A DNA stretch of 64,000 bases from Stenogyne calaminthoides (lineage: Eukaryota > Streptophyta > Magnoliopsida > Lamiales > Lamiaceae): positions 2,514,478 through 2,578,477 of the forward strand of contig JBBCBC010000030.1 of assembly GCA_037126765.1 (NCBI GenBank), read 5' to 3'. Position numbers and translations under genes: made by a program. Below the pieces are notes generated by a model, which worked only from the letters and a program-made list of their open reading frames with translations, ran no database searches and was not told the origin of the DNA. This document shows positions 20,567 through 31,630 of the stretch, in pieces; the stretch's first letter is position 1; the number at the start of each line of letters is the position of its first letter.

Positions 20567-22961
20567 ATGACGCCGAGCAGGGGCTTTGTCGCACAAATCA
20601 ACATCTGCTTACAACTTCTTGAAGCTTTTACCGAATCAAAATCACTCAAACAGGGAAAAATAATTCATCAATTCCTTCTCAAATTCACCGGCAATGATTT
20701 GGTCTCTCAATCATTACTCTTAGACAAGCTCACTCGTCTCTACATTTCATGCAAAAGGCCTCATCTTGCGCATCGAGTCTTCAACTCAATCCCAATTCAA
20801 GCAAGAAAAAACAAGACCATATTGTGGAACCAAATGATTAGGGCCTACGCGTGGAACGGCCCCTTTGAGAAAAGCCGTCGATTTGTACAATGAAATGGTG
20901 GATTTTGGGGTTAAACCCACGAATTACACGTTCCCTTTTGTGCTCAAGGCCTGTTCTGCTTTGCAGGATATGGAAACTGGGATACGGATTCATGGGGATG
21001 TGAAAAGACTTGATCTTGATAGTGATGTTTATGTTTGTACGGCGTTGGTTGATTTTTATGTTAAGTGTGGGTGTTTATTGGAGGCACGGAAGGTGTTTGA
21101 TGAAATGCCTGAAAGAGATGTTGTGGCGTGGAAAGCGATGGTTTCTGGGTTTTCGTTGCGTGGGATGTATTGGGATGCAATTGGATTGGTTTCGGAGATG
21201 CAGCGGAAGGGAGTGGTGCCAAATTCGCGGATTTGTGTCGATTTTGCCTGTGATTGGTGAGGCGTGTAGGTTGAGGGAAGGAAAGGCTTTTCATGAGTTT
21301 TTGCTTGAGAACGGGTCTTGATCTTGATGTTGTCGTTGGGACGGGGTTTCTTGATATGTACTGGAAATGTGATATCTTGGTTTATGCAAGGAGGATTTTC
21401 GGTGCACTGGCTTTAAAAAATGAGGTAACTTGGAGTGCTATTATTGGAGCTTGCGTTACGTGTAATTCTACGGAAAATGGCTTGGAATATCTTGCGAAAA
21501 TGAAGATGGAGGTTCGTGAGAGTCCTTCGTGTATTATACTCTCGACTGTTATCCATGGTTGTGCTAAGCTGAATGATTTGAACATGGGGCGGCAGCTTCA
21601 TTGCTACGCGATTAAGTTGGGTTCTTCGTTAGAACTTATGGTGGCGAATACACTTGTTTCAATGTACGCAAAATGTGGATCAATAAACGAGGGGATGACA
21701 TTCTTCGAAGAAATGGCAGTTACAGATTCTGTTTCCTACAGTGCTGTAATCTCTGGTTGTGTTCAAAGTGGCTATGCAGTGGATGCCCTTCAAATGTACC
21801 AAAAAATGCAGCTTGACGGCGTTGCCCCCGAATTGGCAACCATGATGGGCTTGTTACCAGCTTGTTCATATCTAGCCTCGCTGCAACATGGAGTTTGTGC
21901 ACATGGCTATTCAATCGTTCGTGGATTCACATCAGATGTCTCAATTTGTAATGCCCTAATTGACATGTACAGTAAGTGCGGTAAGATGGGAGACGCTAGG
22001 CGTGTCTTTGATAGGATTTACGATAAGGATGTCGTCTCATGGAATGCAATGATTGTGGGTTACGGAATCCATGGAAGGGGGAAGGAAGCGCTTCTGCTCT
22101 TTCACGATATGCAGAATCGAAGCTTCAAACCGGATCAAATAACCTTCATTGCTCTGCTATCAGCTTGTAGCCATTCAGGGCTTGTTAAAGAAGGAAAGCA
22201 TCTGTTTTCTCTTATGAGTCAAGAATTTGGTATTGTTCCAAAAATGGACCACTATTTTTGCATGGTGGATGTATTAGGGCGTGCTGGTCTTTTAGACGAG
22301 GCGCACAAGCTCATTACCACGATGCCATTTGAGCCTGATTCGCACCTATGGAACGCCTTGCTGTCTGCCTGTAGGGTCCACAAAAACGTAGAACTTGGAG
22401 AAGAAGTTTCCGTAAAGACTAAAGATCCAGGCTTTGGGGCATTCGAGCCCTGAAAATTTCATTCTCATGTATAATTTACACACCACTGCTCAAAGATGGG
22501 ACGACGCTGCAAATGTTAGAATCCAGCAGAAGGAGCTGGGCTTCAAGAAGAAACCGGGGTGCAGTTGGATGGAAGTGAACGGGGTCGTTCATGCATTCGT
22601 TGGTGGGGATTGGTCTCATCCTGAATCGTTGATAATATACAAGAAACTCGAGGAACTTGTTGATGAAATGAAGAGATTAGGCTATGCTGCTGAATCTGAT
22701 TTTGTGTACCATGATGTTGAAGAAGAGGAAAAAGAGAAGATTCTTTTGTCTCATAGTGAGAAGCTTGCTGTTGCATATGGGATTATTAGCCTTAAGCCTA
22801 ATAAACCAATTTTGGTTACAAAGAATTTGAGAGTATGTGGTGATTGCCATACTGCTTTGAAATACATTACAATTATAGCTAAGAGAGATATAACTGTTAG
22901 AGACACAAGTAGGTTTCATCATTTTAGCAATGGGATATGCAACTGTGGGGAGTTCTGGTGA
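20567..22961 (+). CDS. DYW-class pentatricopeptide-repeat protein, one exon, four 1-base frame breaks
   Basis: The start ATG is at 20567 and the stop at 22959-22961. The protein contains repeated PPR units (for example CTALVDFYVKCGCLLEARKV, NTLVSMYAKCGSINEG, NALIDMYSKCGKMGDARRV). E/E+ motifs follow (KKPGCSWMEVNGVVHAFVGG), then a C-terminal DYW cytidine-deaminase-like domain with HSEKLA, CGDCH and terminal CNCGEFW. Such proteins bind organelle RNA and many are needed for C-to-U editing in mitochondria or plastids. The frame shifts four times (AAAA at 20870-20873, GG at 21229-21230, GGG at 21313-21315, GGGG at 22436-22439). In each case one surplus base in a short run explains it. Removing four bases gives 2391 nt, exactly 797 codons including stop. 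This suggests sequence error or very recent decay. It is similar in style to the At3g16610 group, but that is not certain. Confidence 0.85.
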
Positions 22962-23706
22962 GGACATATATGATTTTGGTTACGAATATATATTATTTGT
23001 TTCACGTGAGACGATCTCATAGAACTGATATATGAAGTCGAGAGCATGTGAAGAAGTTCACATTATCCCGATTTTAATCGTACACACGACCAGAATCATT
23101 TGAGGGAAATGCATTTTAATTTTTGAGTAGTTTACATCAGATGAAAACTCATATGAGACAGTCTAATGAACAACAAACAATATAAAGAAAGTGACATAAT
23201 TCAAGTTTAATTTTCAGCCATGAAGGTCCAAAATTTGGGCCCAAATTTTGTGGCCCAAATTCAGCAAATAATGGCAGCCCATAATTCAGCGCACAAAAGA
23301 TAATCAATTAGGCTTAGCGTGGACCCCACAGGATTATCACTTAGGCGCATAAAAGGTCAAATTTGAACTCAATTTAAGTTACTATTGTGACTCTATAAGA
23401 GTAATGGTATCAGTTCTTTATTGTGACTTTATAAGAGTAATGATATCAGTTCTTAAATATAGTGGTATGAGTTTTATATTATGAATAAGTTTTACAGGAG
23501 ATTTTTTTATTTTTAAAAGCATATCGGCCTTTTTAAATTTATCCAAATAAGCAGTCACCCTGACAAATTACTGAAAATTTAAGCAAAATCTTAAAACAAC
23601 AGCATCACACGAGAAAAAAAATCAATTTAATTTAAATAATAAAAATGAAAACGTGAAATCTGAGTACATAATAATGAAGAGAAGAATAGGAAAAACAAAG
23701 TAAACA

Positions 23707-23829
23707 TCAACAAATCCAGCAACCACTAATCTCATTTTGCTCCGAACCAAAACCATCCCCATGACCAGAATCATTTGAAAGAAGTGTATTTTGAGTATCA
23801 TGAAACAAATAATATATGGAGGATGACAT
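23707..23829 (-). CDS. 40-codon ORF conserved between duplicated blocks (copy A)
   Basis: The minus-strand ORF starts MSSSIYYLFHDTQNTLLSND and ends ...EISGCWIC. Copy B keeps the same ORF at 29773-29895, with about 37 of 40 residues the same. I do not recognise it. It could be the last exon of an older gene, or a chance ORF conserved because the duplication is recent. The Gly/Asp/Ser-rich middle and Cys-Trp-Ile-Cys end are the only features. Confidence 0.25.
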   Translation of the reverse strand: MSSSIYYLFHDTQNTLLSNDSGHGDGFGSEQNEISGCWIC

Positions 23830-24522
23830 ATTTCAAAGATTAATTTGTGCACTCGACCCAACGTGGTTTATCTATTAATTCATGTAGTCAACGCCAATTT
23901 TTTGGAATTATTAAAGGCTTAGTTTGTTATTAGGGAAGAAAAAAGGCTTGTTTGACTAGCTATTAAAGGTTTGATTGTTCAATTCATTTATTCGATCCCA
24001 AAATTCACTAAGTTATATACAAAATTAGCTATAGAACTTAAAATTTTATTATCATTGCTCTCTCTCTCTACATATGTCTAATTAATTAAGTCTCTGTTTG
24101 TCTTCAAGATAAACTCAAATTGGATTATTTTTTATGTGTTGGCATGAATCACAAACATGATATATATACATTAATGGTCTATTCTTCTGTAAACGCTATA
24201 AATAGTTTCTGGTGGGCGACAAACCATGAATATCCCAATTAAGGTTTAAGTTCTAGGCACATATTTTATTTTTTCTTCAAATTTAACACATATTTTCACC
24301 TCACTTGATACTTAAAAATATCCCGAGTCGTATTAAAAAGATCTCATGTGGACAGCCATAAATATTAAATTTATATTGACCATATTTATATTGATTCGTT
24401 TAGGTCGGTACAATTTAATTTTTACATATCTTTTTAATATTTACACGTCAGCAAAATAAATGGATTTCATCTGATAAATTTTGCCGGAATTAAACTTGGA
24501 AGGGAGCCAGCATTATGTTATA

Positions 24523-24711
24523 CTCTCTCCGTCTTAAACTCTTTTGTACAATTACTGTTTGTGTGGTATTTAATGTAGAATTATTTATTAGTATTTATGA
24601 TGATAAAATGATAAAATATTTAGGTTATAATAGACCATTCAACTTTATTAAATTATAGAATAATATGTATTAATTTAAAGTGATAAAGTGTTCAACGTAT
24701 GAGTAACAGAG
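24523..24711. mobile_element. Stowaway-like MITE in copy A
   Basis: Begins CTCTCTCCGTCTTAAACTC and ends ...GTAACAGAG, flanked by TA on each side. The start (CTCCCTCYGTCCCAAA type) is also kept in copy B at about 30571, whose right end is lost. Confidence 0.65.
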
Positions 24712-24981
24712 TAAGTGATATATGATAAATATATTATGTTTGAAGGGTATGAGTGAAAATGAGTTTTGCCATTTATAAAAACATACAGAAGAGTTTGGAA
24801 CCTATATACGTTCGATTAAAGAAATGGTATTCGTAAAAAATCCGTCTTAATTCACTTCACCTCATTAATGTTATATCTATCCTTCAAAAGTCAATCATTG
24901 ATTCATTAATGTGTTTTCACTTCTCTTGATTGTCGTCTACGTTTTCCTGGTGCGTGGCAACAGGCAACGAAAACCCTTCGG

Positions 24982-25079
24982 CACGTGTCTCAGTTACCAG
25001 ACACGTGTGATCGTCTAGGGTTCCACACGTGTTGGGTTCCACACGTGTTGCCAAAACCAGATTCATTGTCCTATATATA
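24982..25079 (+). promoter_or_regulatory. promoter with four CACGTG (G-box/ABRE-like) sites and TATA box, copy A
   Basis: CACGTG cores lie at 24982, 25002, 25026 and 25042, three of them within CACACGTGT or GACACGTGT contexts, followed by TATATATAG at 25072-25080. In plants such clusters bind bZIP or bHLH factors and often give light or ABA response. Copy B has three cores and the same TATA box at 31418-31500. Confidence 0.7.
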
Positions 25080-26382
25080 GGGTGTACAGTAAAAACCCAC
25101 GTATATCTATTCTTCCATTTTTCTCTCTCTCTTCTCTTCCCCAACCGGCTCAACCCTCGTTCCTCTATATTAATTTCTCTCTCAAACACGGAACCTGTAT
25201 CTCTATCTCTCATGTTGTCGCGGCTGTGGCTGCCACCCACTCCACGCTGCGGCCGCGGCCATCCGCTCCACCACTCTCCCCCGCCGCGCGCAGTCCCATC
25301 CAAACCGACGCGGCCTCCCATCCCCCAACCAGAAACCGCCGCACGCAACCAACCACCGTGCACCGCCGCCTGCAAACACCAACCTCCGCGAAAGCCTCCA
25401 CAATCAGATTGCTTCGTCGATTAGCGGGCTGTCCGCCGAAGGTCTTCAGGCTTAAAGTTGAGCGCTGTTCTCAGCGACAAAGGAGTGCTCTTCCGATGAA
25501 AATTCCAGGTTCCACTTTTCAATGTAAATCAAAGTATTATTCAAATTTTTGGGTTCTGGTTTCTGATTTTAATACGTTGAGCCTCTTCTTCAAATGGGTG
25601 TTCACAATTTTGGATTCGAAATTCAGTATTAAAATTTTTTTTTGATGAAATTTGTTGAATCTACTTGTTTGGATCTGATGAAAAATTGATGAATATCTGG
25701 ATTATTGATATGGAAGTTTTATGAAGATTTGAAGATCCATTTATGAAGATCTGGATTTTGTTAATTTATGAGGGTGAGGATCTGAAATCGAAAATGTACC
25801 TGTTCATGTATTTTATGAACATGTTCATGTTGTGATGAAGACGAGGATATGCCATTTTTTTAATTGTAATTGTAGGTTTTAGATATGAATTTTTCATATG
25901 AATTTTTCTGTAATTTTTATAATTTTTCTGTAATTATTATATATGAATTTTTCATAAGAGATTGTAATTGTAATTTTTATAATTTTTCAATTTGATTTGG
26001 TTGTAATTGTAATTGTAATTTCTGTAATTTTTCAATTTGATTGTAATTTTTATATGAGACGGAAACTACAATCAGCAAATCCCTTTTTTTCATCAATTTT
26101 AATTTGGTTGCATAGAGACGGAAAAAGATTGCAGGTGAAATTTGGGTTAAGATTGATTCAGTTTGCAGAAAGAAATTTGGTTAATTTGATGAGAAAGGAA
26201 CAGAGAGAAATTTGATGAAAATGAAAAAAGGACAATTTGCAGAAAAATAAAGTAAGGATGGTCAGAGTTAAATAAGGATATTGTAACCCTTTTAGCTCTA
26301 TTTTTGCACCTAGGCATAATTTTAAAAAGGAATTGGACTTAGGAGTAAGTTACAGTGGACTTTGGACAGGGTGAGCCACTCT
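25080..26382 (+). other. 1.3-kb gene-like segment inserted at the copy A TATA box
   Basis: Copy B lacks this segment. It begins with a pyrimidine-rich 5' UTR-like stretch (TTTTTCTCTCTCTCTTCTC), then a GC-rich island (25205-25510). In the island one frame reads LRESLHNQIASSISGLSAEG and, after a frame change, KLSAVLSDKGVLFR. After AAAATTCCAG|GT near 25508 it becomes AT-rich and intron-like. I do not recognise the protein. The long proline-rich frame at 25082-25645 looks like a by-product of GC content. No target duplication or inverted ends were found. Confidence 0.4.
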
Positions 26383-27240
26383 AACCATTAATTCTTTCAC
26401 TCACCTCATACTGCTCACACGTGCACCCTCCATAATACATACTTATTCTCCCTCCTTTTTTTTTTGTCGCTGCAACATGTTTGCCTTCGGCATTATCTTT
26501 CTTATTCTCCTAATTTTACCCCAAAAGTAAATATATATTTTTTGATGCTCAATAATAAATTGTACTTAATATGTTATTTTTCTCTTTCATGTTAATTAAT
26601 GCAAGAGGTACGTAGGTCTCATGTGCTAATGTGAATCAATCAGGTTCACCGTGGAATTCAAGTGTATTTTTATAAAATGCAACTTTTTGCATTGAGTATC
26701 TGTGAAAATAAGTAGTATGTTTCTGTGTAAGCAAGTTGAGTTGCATATATTAATAATGCGCTTAAATTACACAATTATTTTGTTAGTTCTTTATTACTTA
26801 ATTGATTTGTAATCGGCAAGGTTTTCTTTTAGTTTTAGACGACGTCGTTTTAGGCAAGAAATTGTTGTGAGAGCCATATTCGTGTCGAATATATATTTAA
26901 CTTAACTACGTTGATGTTATTAGGTTTCAATTTTGTTGATTTTGTGATCTTATAATAATTGGTGAATTTAATATATTTCTATTTGTTTAATAATGCAGGG
27001 GGATAAACAACATGGCCGTGGGGATAAGGTCAAAATAATTACATGGCCCACCAAAATCAACATAATCAGGCCAATCTCATTATCAATATTAGTAGGAGGC
27101 CCCACCAGATTACTTGCAAAATTCTTGTGTTGACCAGTGTCATTCACCCAAGGGTCCAACATAATTATAACTATTAATATTAAAAACTATTATTGTTGAG
27201 AGGCCCATGTTCCTTAATCAGGACTAAAGGCCCATTGTGG
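26383..27240 (+). other. copy A 5' UTR/first-exon-like region and spacer
   Basis: After the shared 5' UTR-like block, ATG at about 26478 opens a short hydrophobic, signal-peptide-like frame (MFAFGIIFLILLILPQ) followed by AAAA|GTAAAT, a possible donor. Copy B has the matching ATG near 31599. A downstream acceptor-like TAATGCAG|GGGG lies near 27000, but no convincing product results. Treat it as a possible small secreted-peptide gene remnant. Confidence 0.3.
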
Positions 27241-28000
27241 AGTGTTAGGGCGGCAGAATGAAACTGGCCATCACCAAGCGGCGTTGCGAAATCGAGAAAG
27301 CGCTGATTTGAGAAAGCGCTGAAGCGCTAAAGTTGCTTTCAACTATTACGGGATGTTTTAGAGCTCAATTAGAATAGTGAAAAATATTTTTTTTTATTTT
27401 TTAAGTTGGTAAGATTCAACAATCTTTTTTAAAAAAAGGGGCATCTAGTGTCCCAAAAAGTTTCAAAACACCACATACATGATGTAACCCTTTGTTCTGT
27501 ATTTAAAATCTTGAGTTATTTATTTTTTTTGGCAACAAAATTAATAGTTTGGGAATTGCCTTGTAAAAATCGAAAGTTGGATTCTCAAAGTGTAATAAAT
27601 GGAAAAATTAAATTCTATTTCTGTAATTTGTCCTAATAAGAAAGGTAAATTGAGGAAGTGGTCCCATGTGAATTTGCTCTCATGAAAATGATTTTTTTTT
27701 TTAACAAAAATGGTCCCATAAGATTTTACAGGCAAAAAACAAATGAAATTTTGGGACAAAAATTATTTTTTGACAATTCTCTTGGGACCAAAACTATTAA
27801 ATAAAAATAAAATTGGATCATTTCTGCAAAAAAAAAAATGAAAAAAGAACATTAGACTAAAACTGCAGACCAAAAATCCACATGAGACCACTTCTGTAAT
27901 TTACCCTACTTGAACCGCGGAAAAATAACAATAGTTAAAAGTCGAGAACACAATAAAAAATAATAAACACAAACAATATGGAGGTGAAACTCCACTTAGT
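27241..28000. repeat. dispersed repeat region with nested MITE (27642-27909)
   Basis: Positions 27536-27610 and 27911-28000 match 5463-5620 end to end once the middle is removed. The middle (27642-27909) has inverted ends AGGTAAATTGAGGAAGTGGT (then CCCATGTG) and, reversed, TAGGGTAAATTACAGAAGTG (then GTCTCATGTG), so it is a MITE inserted into an older repeat. Confidence 0.7.
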
Positions 28001-28145
28001 TAAATAGTAAATCGTATCCCATCAATAGGGTTCGGAATTGAAATCGCCAAGCAGTGTAGTTTGTTGACGTCAATTTCAGAGGTAATTGTGTCGTAGTATT
28101 AAAAACGACGAAGCCGGGAAGAGTGGTGGTAGAAGGATTCGCCAT
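27998..28145 (-). pseudogene. Copia gag N-terminus fragment
   Basis: The minus-strand frame from ATG 28145 reads MANPSTTTLPGFVVF... then LPLKLTSTNYTAWRFQFR and MGYDLL, the conserved start of Copia gag (DUF4219/UBN2 type). It is truncated at about 27998. The upstream ORF extension to 28286 is leader. Confidence 0.8.
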
Positions 28146-28379
28146 GGTGGTGGCTGAATTGGAGCGTGTGCAGCGGAAAATTAGGCTAATTGATTTAGGA
28201 ATTATGCGTGAAAAAAGAAGAGGCAATATATGTGTTCTGCAAATATATATGGGGATATTATGCAGATGGTATGATTGGCCAAGCAATCAGGGATTTTGAA
28301 TTAAGGAAGAGAATAAGTCAACTGCCGTGATTGTTGACAGATTCTAGGAAGTATTTTTGTGATCATAAGGATCGAAAAA

Positions 28380-28600
28380 AAGCTTTAGCCAAATTTGGCT
28401 CTGATACCATATAAGGAATATTGGAAGGATATTTATTTACATTTAATCACAAGAATAAATACAATTACATAGGACCAAGGAGTTCACATATACTCGATGT
28501 GGGATGGAATACTAATACATAAGAAAGTATATACAACATATATATCTTAATATAAACAAATAAGATATTAAAATCTTCCTTGTAATAAAGTCGTGTAAAT
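28380..28600 (-). mobile_element. Copia primer-binding site and 5' LTR remnant
   Basis: GGCTCTGATACCAT (28398-28411) is the reverse complement of a tRNA-Met primer-binding site, so an LTR should start just to its right (TATAAGGAATATTGG...). With the gag fragment at 28.0-28.1 kb this is the 5' end of a truncated minus-strand Copia element. The outer LTR border was not found. Confidence 0.6.
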
Positions 28601-29267
28601 GAAAAAGAATGGACTTTATCTTTTTATTGAAGTAAGTGATGACTTATGTCTTGAGCTTTCTATCATCACATGAAGAATGCATATCAATGACACGACTATT
28701 TTTTGTCTTGATAACTTTTTACATCTCCACATGAAGGGTTGATTCATGGGTTGTAATCAACAAGTTCAATTACAAGATACTCTCTAAACATAACATGAAC
28801 CTTTTCTAACTTGTGAGATTGATTTATTATTAAGCTTCTATTTTCTTCAAAGACTCCATATTAAAATGTCCAATACACTAAATTAGTGTGTTCAATTATG
28901 TTGATGTTGGTAGTTTGTTGTACATTTTGTTGGACAACATTTGTGACAACATCTGAATTAGTAAAAAATGAATGCAAATGTTTGGATAAGATTAAATTTC
29001 ACTTTTGATCTCGACATAACACGTTATCTTACGATTTTGGTCCCAAAATCCACCACTTTGATCCCAAATTCATTTTTTTTACACTTTTGGTCCCAACGTC
29101 TAAAAAATCCTCCAATTTTAGATAGAAATCTGCACGTCCTCTCAAGCGCCCGTCAATCAACATTTTTTAATTAAAAAAAGAGAAAAAATTAATTAATTAA
29201 TTAATTAAAAAAAACACAATTTTCGTGCTCCCCCACCTCACCTCACCTCATTTGAAAAAAAAATCAT
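28601..29267. other. spacer with partial repeat
   Basis: AT-rich. Positions about 29000-29110 have the 'TTTTGGTCCCAA' style repeats seen in the long-TIR MITEs. An (AATT)n run is near 29190. No gene. Confidence 0.45.
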
Positions 29268-29772
29268 ATGAGACCGTCTAATGAACAACAAACAATACAA
29301 AGAAAGTTGACATAATTCAAGTTTAATTTTCAGCCATGAAGGCCCAAAATTTTGTGACCCAAATTCAGCAAATAATGGCAGCCCATAGTTCAGCGCATAC
29401 CGAGTTACATTCTTTTGGGATTTTTGAATTACAAATTAAAAAAGTCAAATTTGAACTCAATGTAAGTGACTATTACGAGGTTATAAGAGTAGTGGTATCA
29501 GTTTTCAAATACAGTGGTATGAGTTTTATACTATGAACAAGTTTCACATGAGACTTTCTGATTTTTAACAGCATATCCGCCTTTTAAATTCATCCAAATA
29601 AGCAATCACCATTGACAAATTACGTAAATTTAAGCAAAATCTTAAAAGAACAGCATCAGACGAAAAAAAATCAATTTAATTTAAAATAAATAAATAATAA
29701 AAATGGAAACTTGAAATCTGAGTACATAATATGATAATAATGAAGAGAAGAATAGTAAAAGCAAAGTAAACA

Positions 29773-29895
29773 TCAACAAATCCAGCAACCACTAATCTCA
29801 TTTTGCTCCGAACCAAAACCATCCCCATGACCAGAATCATTTGAAAGAAGTGTATTTTGAATATCATGAAACAAATAATATATGCAGAGTGACAT
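29773..29895 (-). CDS. 40-codon ORF conserved between duplicated blocks (copy B)
   Basis: Counterpart of 23707-23829, beginning MSLCIYYLFHDIQNTLLSND and ending in the same GCWIC. Substitutions are few. Function is unknown. Confidence 0.25.
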   Translation of the reverse strand: MSLCIYYLFHDIQNTLLSNDSGHGDGFGSEQNEISGCWIC

Positions 29896-30958
29896 ATTTC
29901 AAAGATTAATTTGTGCACTCGACCCAACGTGATTTATCTATTAATTCATGTAGCCAACGCCAATTTTTGGAATTATTAAAGGCTTAGTTTGTTACTAGTG
30001 AAGAAAAAAAGCTTGTTTGACTGGCTATTAAAGGTTTGATAGTTCAATTCATTTATTCGATCCCAAAATTCACTAAGTTATATACAAAATTAGCTATGGA
30101 ACTTAAGATTTTATTATCATTTCTCTCTCTCTACATATGTCTAATTAAATCTCTGTTTGTCTTCAAGATAAACTCAAATTGGATTATTTTTATTTGTTGG
30201 CATGAATCACAAACATGATATATATACATTAATGGCCTATTCTGTAAACGCTATAAATAGTTTCTGGTTATTAAGGCTTAAGTTCTAGGCACATATTTTC
30301 TTCTTTCTTTAAATTTAACACATACTTTCACTTCACTTGATACTTAAAAATATTCGAACATAATTGACAAGATCCGTCTCGTGTGGACACCAGAGTCCAC
30401 TTATCTTTTTCTGCTGATGTGTAAATATTAAATTTATATATATAATCATTGGTCATATTTATATTGATTTGTTTAGGTCTGTACAATTTAATTTTTACAT
30501 ATCTTTTTAATATTTACTCGTCAACAATACAAGTGGATTTCAACTTGGAAGGGGGCGAGCATTATGTTATACTCCCTCTGTCCCAAATTTTTTTGTACAA
30601 TTACTGTTTGCGCGGTATTTAATGTAGAATTGTTTATTATATAGTATTTATATATGGTGATAAAGTGATAGAATGCTGAGATTATAATAGACAATTACAC
30701 TTCACTGAATTATAGAATAATATGTTTTAGTTTAAAGTGATAAATTGTTGAGCGTAGCATATGGTAAATATATTGTGTTCGAAGAGTTTGAGTTAAAATG
30801 AGTTTTGCCATTAAACCGTGCAAAATAGTTTGGGGACCTATATTATATACGTTCGATTAAAGAAGTGGTATTCATAAAATATCCGACTTTATTCACTTCA
30901 TATCATTAATGTTATATGACTTATATCCATCCTTCAAAAGTCAACCATTGATTCATTA

Positions 30959-31342
30959 GCAGCTACCGTCGGGGCGGGGATAGCTTGCTTCTTCACAAGC
31001 TTATCCCCCACAAAAAACCGACCCTGTTGAGCTAGCGTTTCGCCCCCAATTATGGATAAACCCGAGTAGGTGCTAAAACGTTGGCTAAATAGCCACACAT
31101 TCCCTTCTCTCCCCGGTATCGTCCCACACAGAAAGAAAGAGAATAGAGACCTGGCCCGACCTGTAGGTTCGCTAACGTAAAGCGAGGAGTTGAGCCTGAA
31201 CTAGCGAACCGAAGTCACTTTCGGAACCATAGGTTCAATTCCTACTGGATGCACGCCAATGGAACCCTCCAATAAGTCTATTGGAATTGGCTCTGTATCA
31301 ATGGAATGGACCTTTTTCTTTGATTTTCAGCAAGATTTTGTG
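30959..31342 (+). other. organelle-derived DNA insertion (plastid trnI-CAU to rpl23 spacer piece plus probable mitochondrial DNA)
   Basis: Positions 31230-31309 read GGTTCAATTCCTACTGGATG then CACGCCAATGG... and TTGGAATTGGCTCTGTATCA. This is the 3' end of plastid tRNA-Ile(CAU) and the following spacer towards rpl23, as I remember it. The left part (30959-31225, with GGGATAGCTTGC and CGCTAACGTAAAGCGAGGAG) is unlike the surrounding DNA. It looks organellar, perhaps mitochondrial DNA that already held the plastid piece. The tRNA is only a T-arm/3' remnant. Copy A gives the empty site. Confidence 0.7.
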
Positions 31343-31417
31343 AATGTGTTTCCACTTCTCTTGATTGTCGTCTACGTTTTCCGGGTGCGTGGCAACAGGC
31401 AACGAAAAACCCTTCGG

Positions 31418-31500
31418 CACGTGTCTCAGATACCAGACACGTGTGACAATCTAGGGTTCCACACGTGTCGCCAAAACCAGACTCATTGGCCTATATATAG
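31418..31500 (+). promoter_or_regulatory. promoter with three CACGTG sites and TATA box, copy B
   Basis: CACGTG at 31418, 31438 and 31462, then CTATATATAG at 31491-31500, matching copy A. It is followed by a leader-like sequence (TCAACCTTCAACCATCAATT) and an ATG at about 31599 that starts a hydrophobic frame (MFAFDLIFFILF). Confidence 0.65.
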
Positions 31501-31630
31501 TCAACCTTCAACCATCAATTCTTTCACTCACCTCATACTGCTCACACGTACACCACTCCATAATACATACTTATTCTCCCTCTTGCAAGTTGCAACCATG
31601 TTTGCGTTCGACCTTATCTTTTTTATTCTC

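Larger units (their letters stand above)
23153..25079 (+). repeat. segmental duplication, copy A (continues at 26383-26520)
   Basis: Homologous in direct orientation to 29268-31500. Shared blocks include TAATTTTCAGCCATGAAGG, CAACAAATCCAGCAACCACT, the Stowaway region near 24.5/30.6 kb, and the promoter with CACGTG boxes. Copy A has an extra segment about 23290-23360 that copy B lacks and is interrupted after the TATA box by 25080-26382. Copy A resumes at CATTAATTCTTTCACTCACC. Confidence 0.9.

Noticed and set aside
25082..25645. 187-codon proline/arginine-rich ORF
   Set aside because: It lies over a GC-rich island where several frames on both strands are open. Composition changes abruptly past 25510, and another frame pair looks more coding-like. 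Not supported as a protein.
31226..31256. Possible tRNA gene (T-arm GGTTCAATTCC and 3' end)
   Set aside because: Only the 3' part of plastid trnI-CAU is present; the acceptor 5' strand, D-arm and anticodon arm are missing. It is an insert remnant, not a gene.
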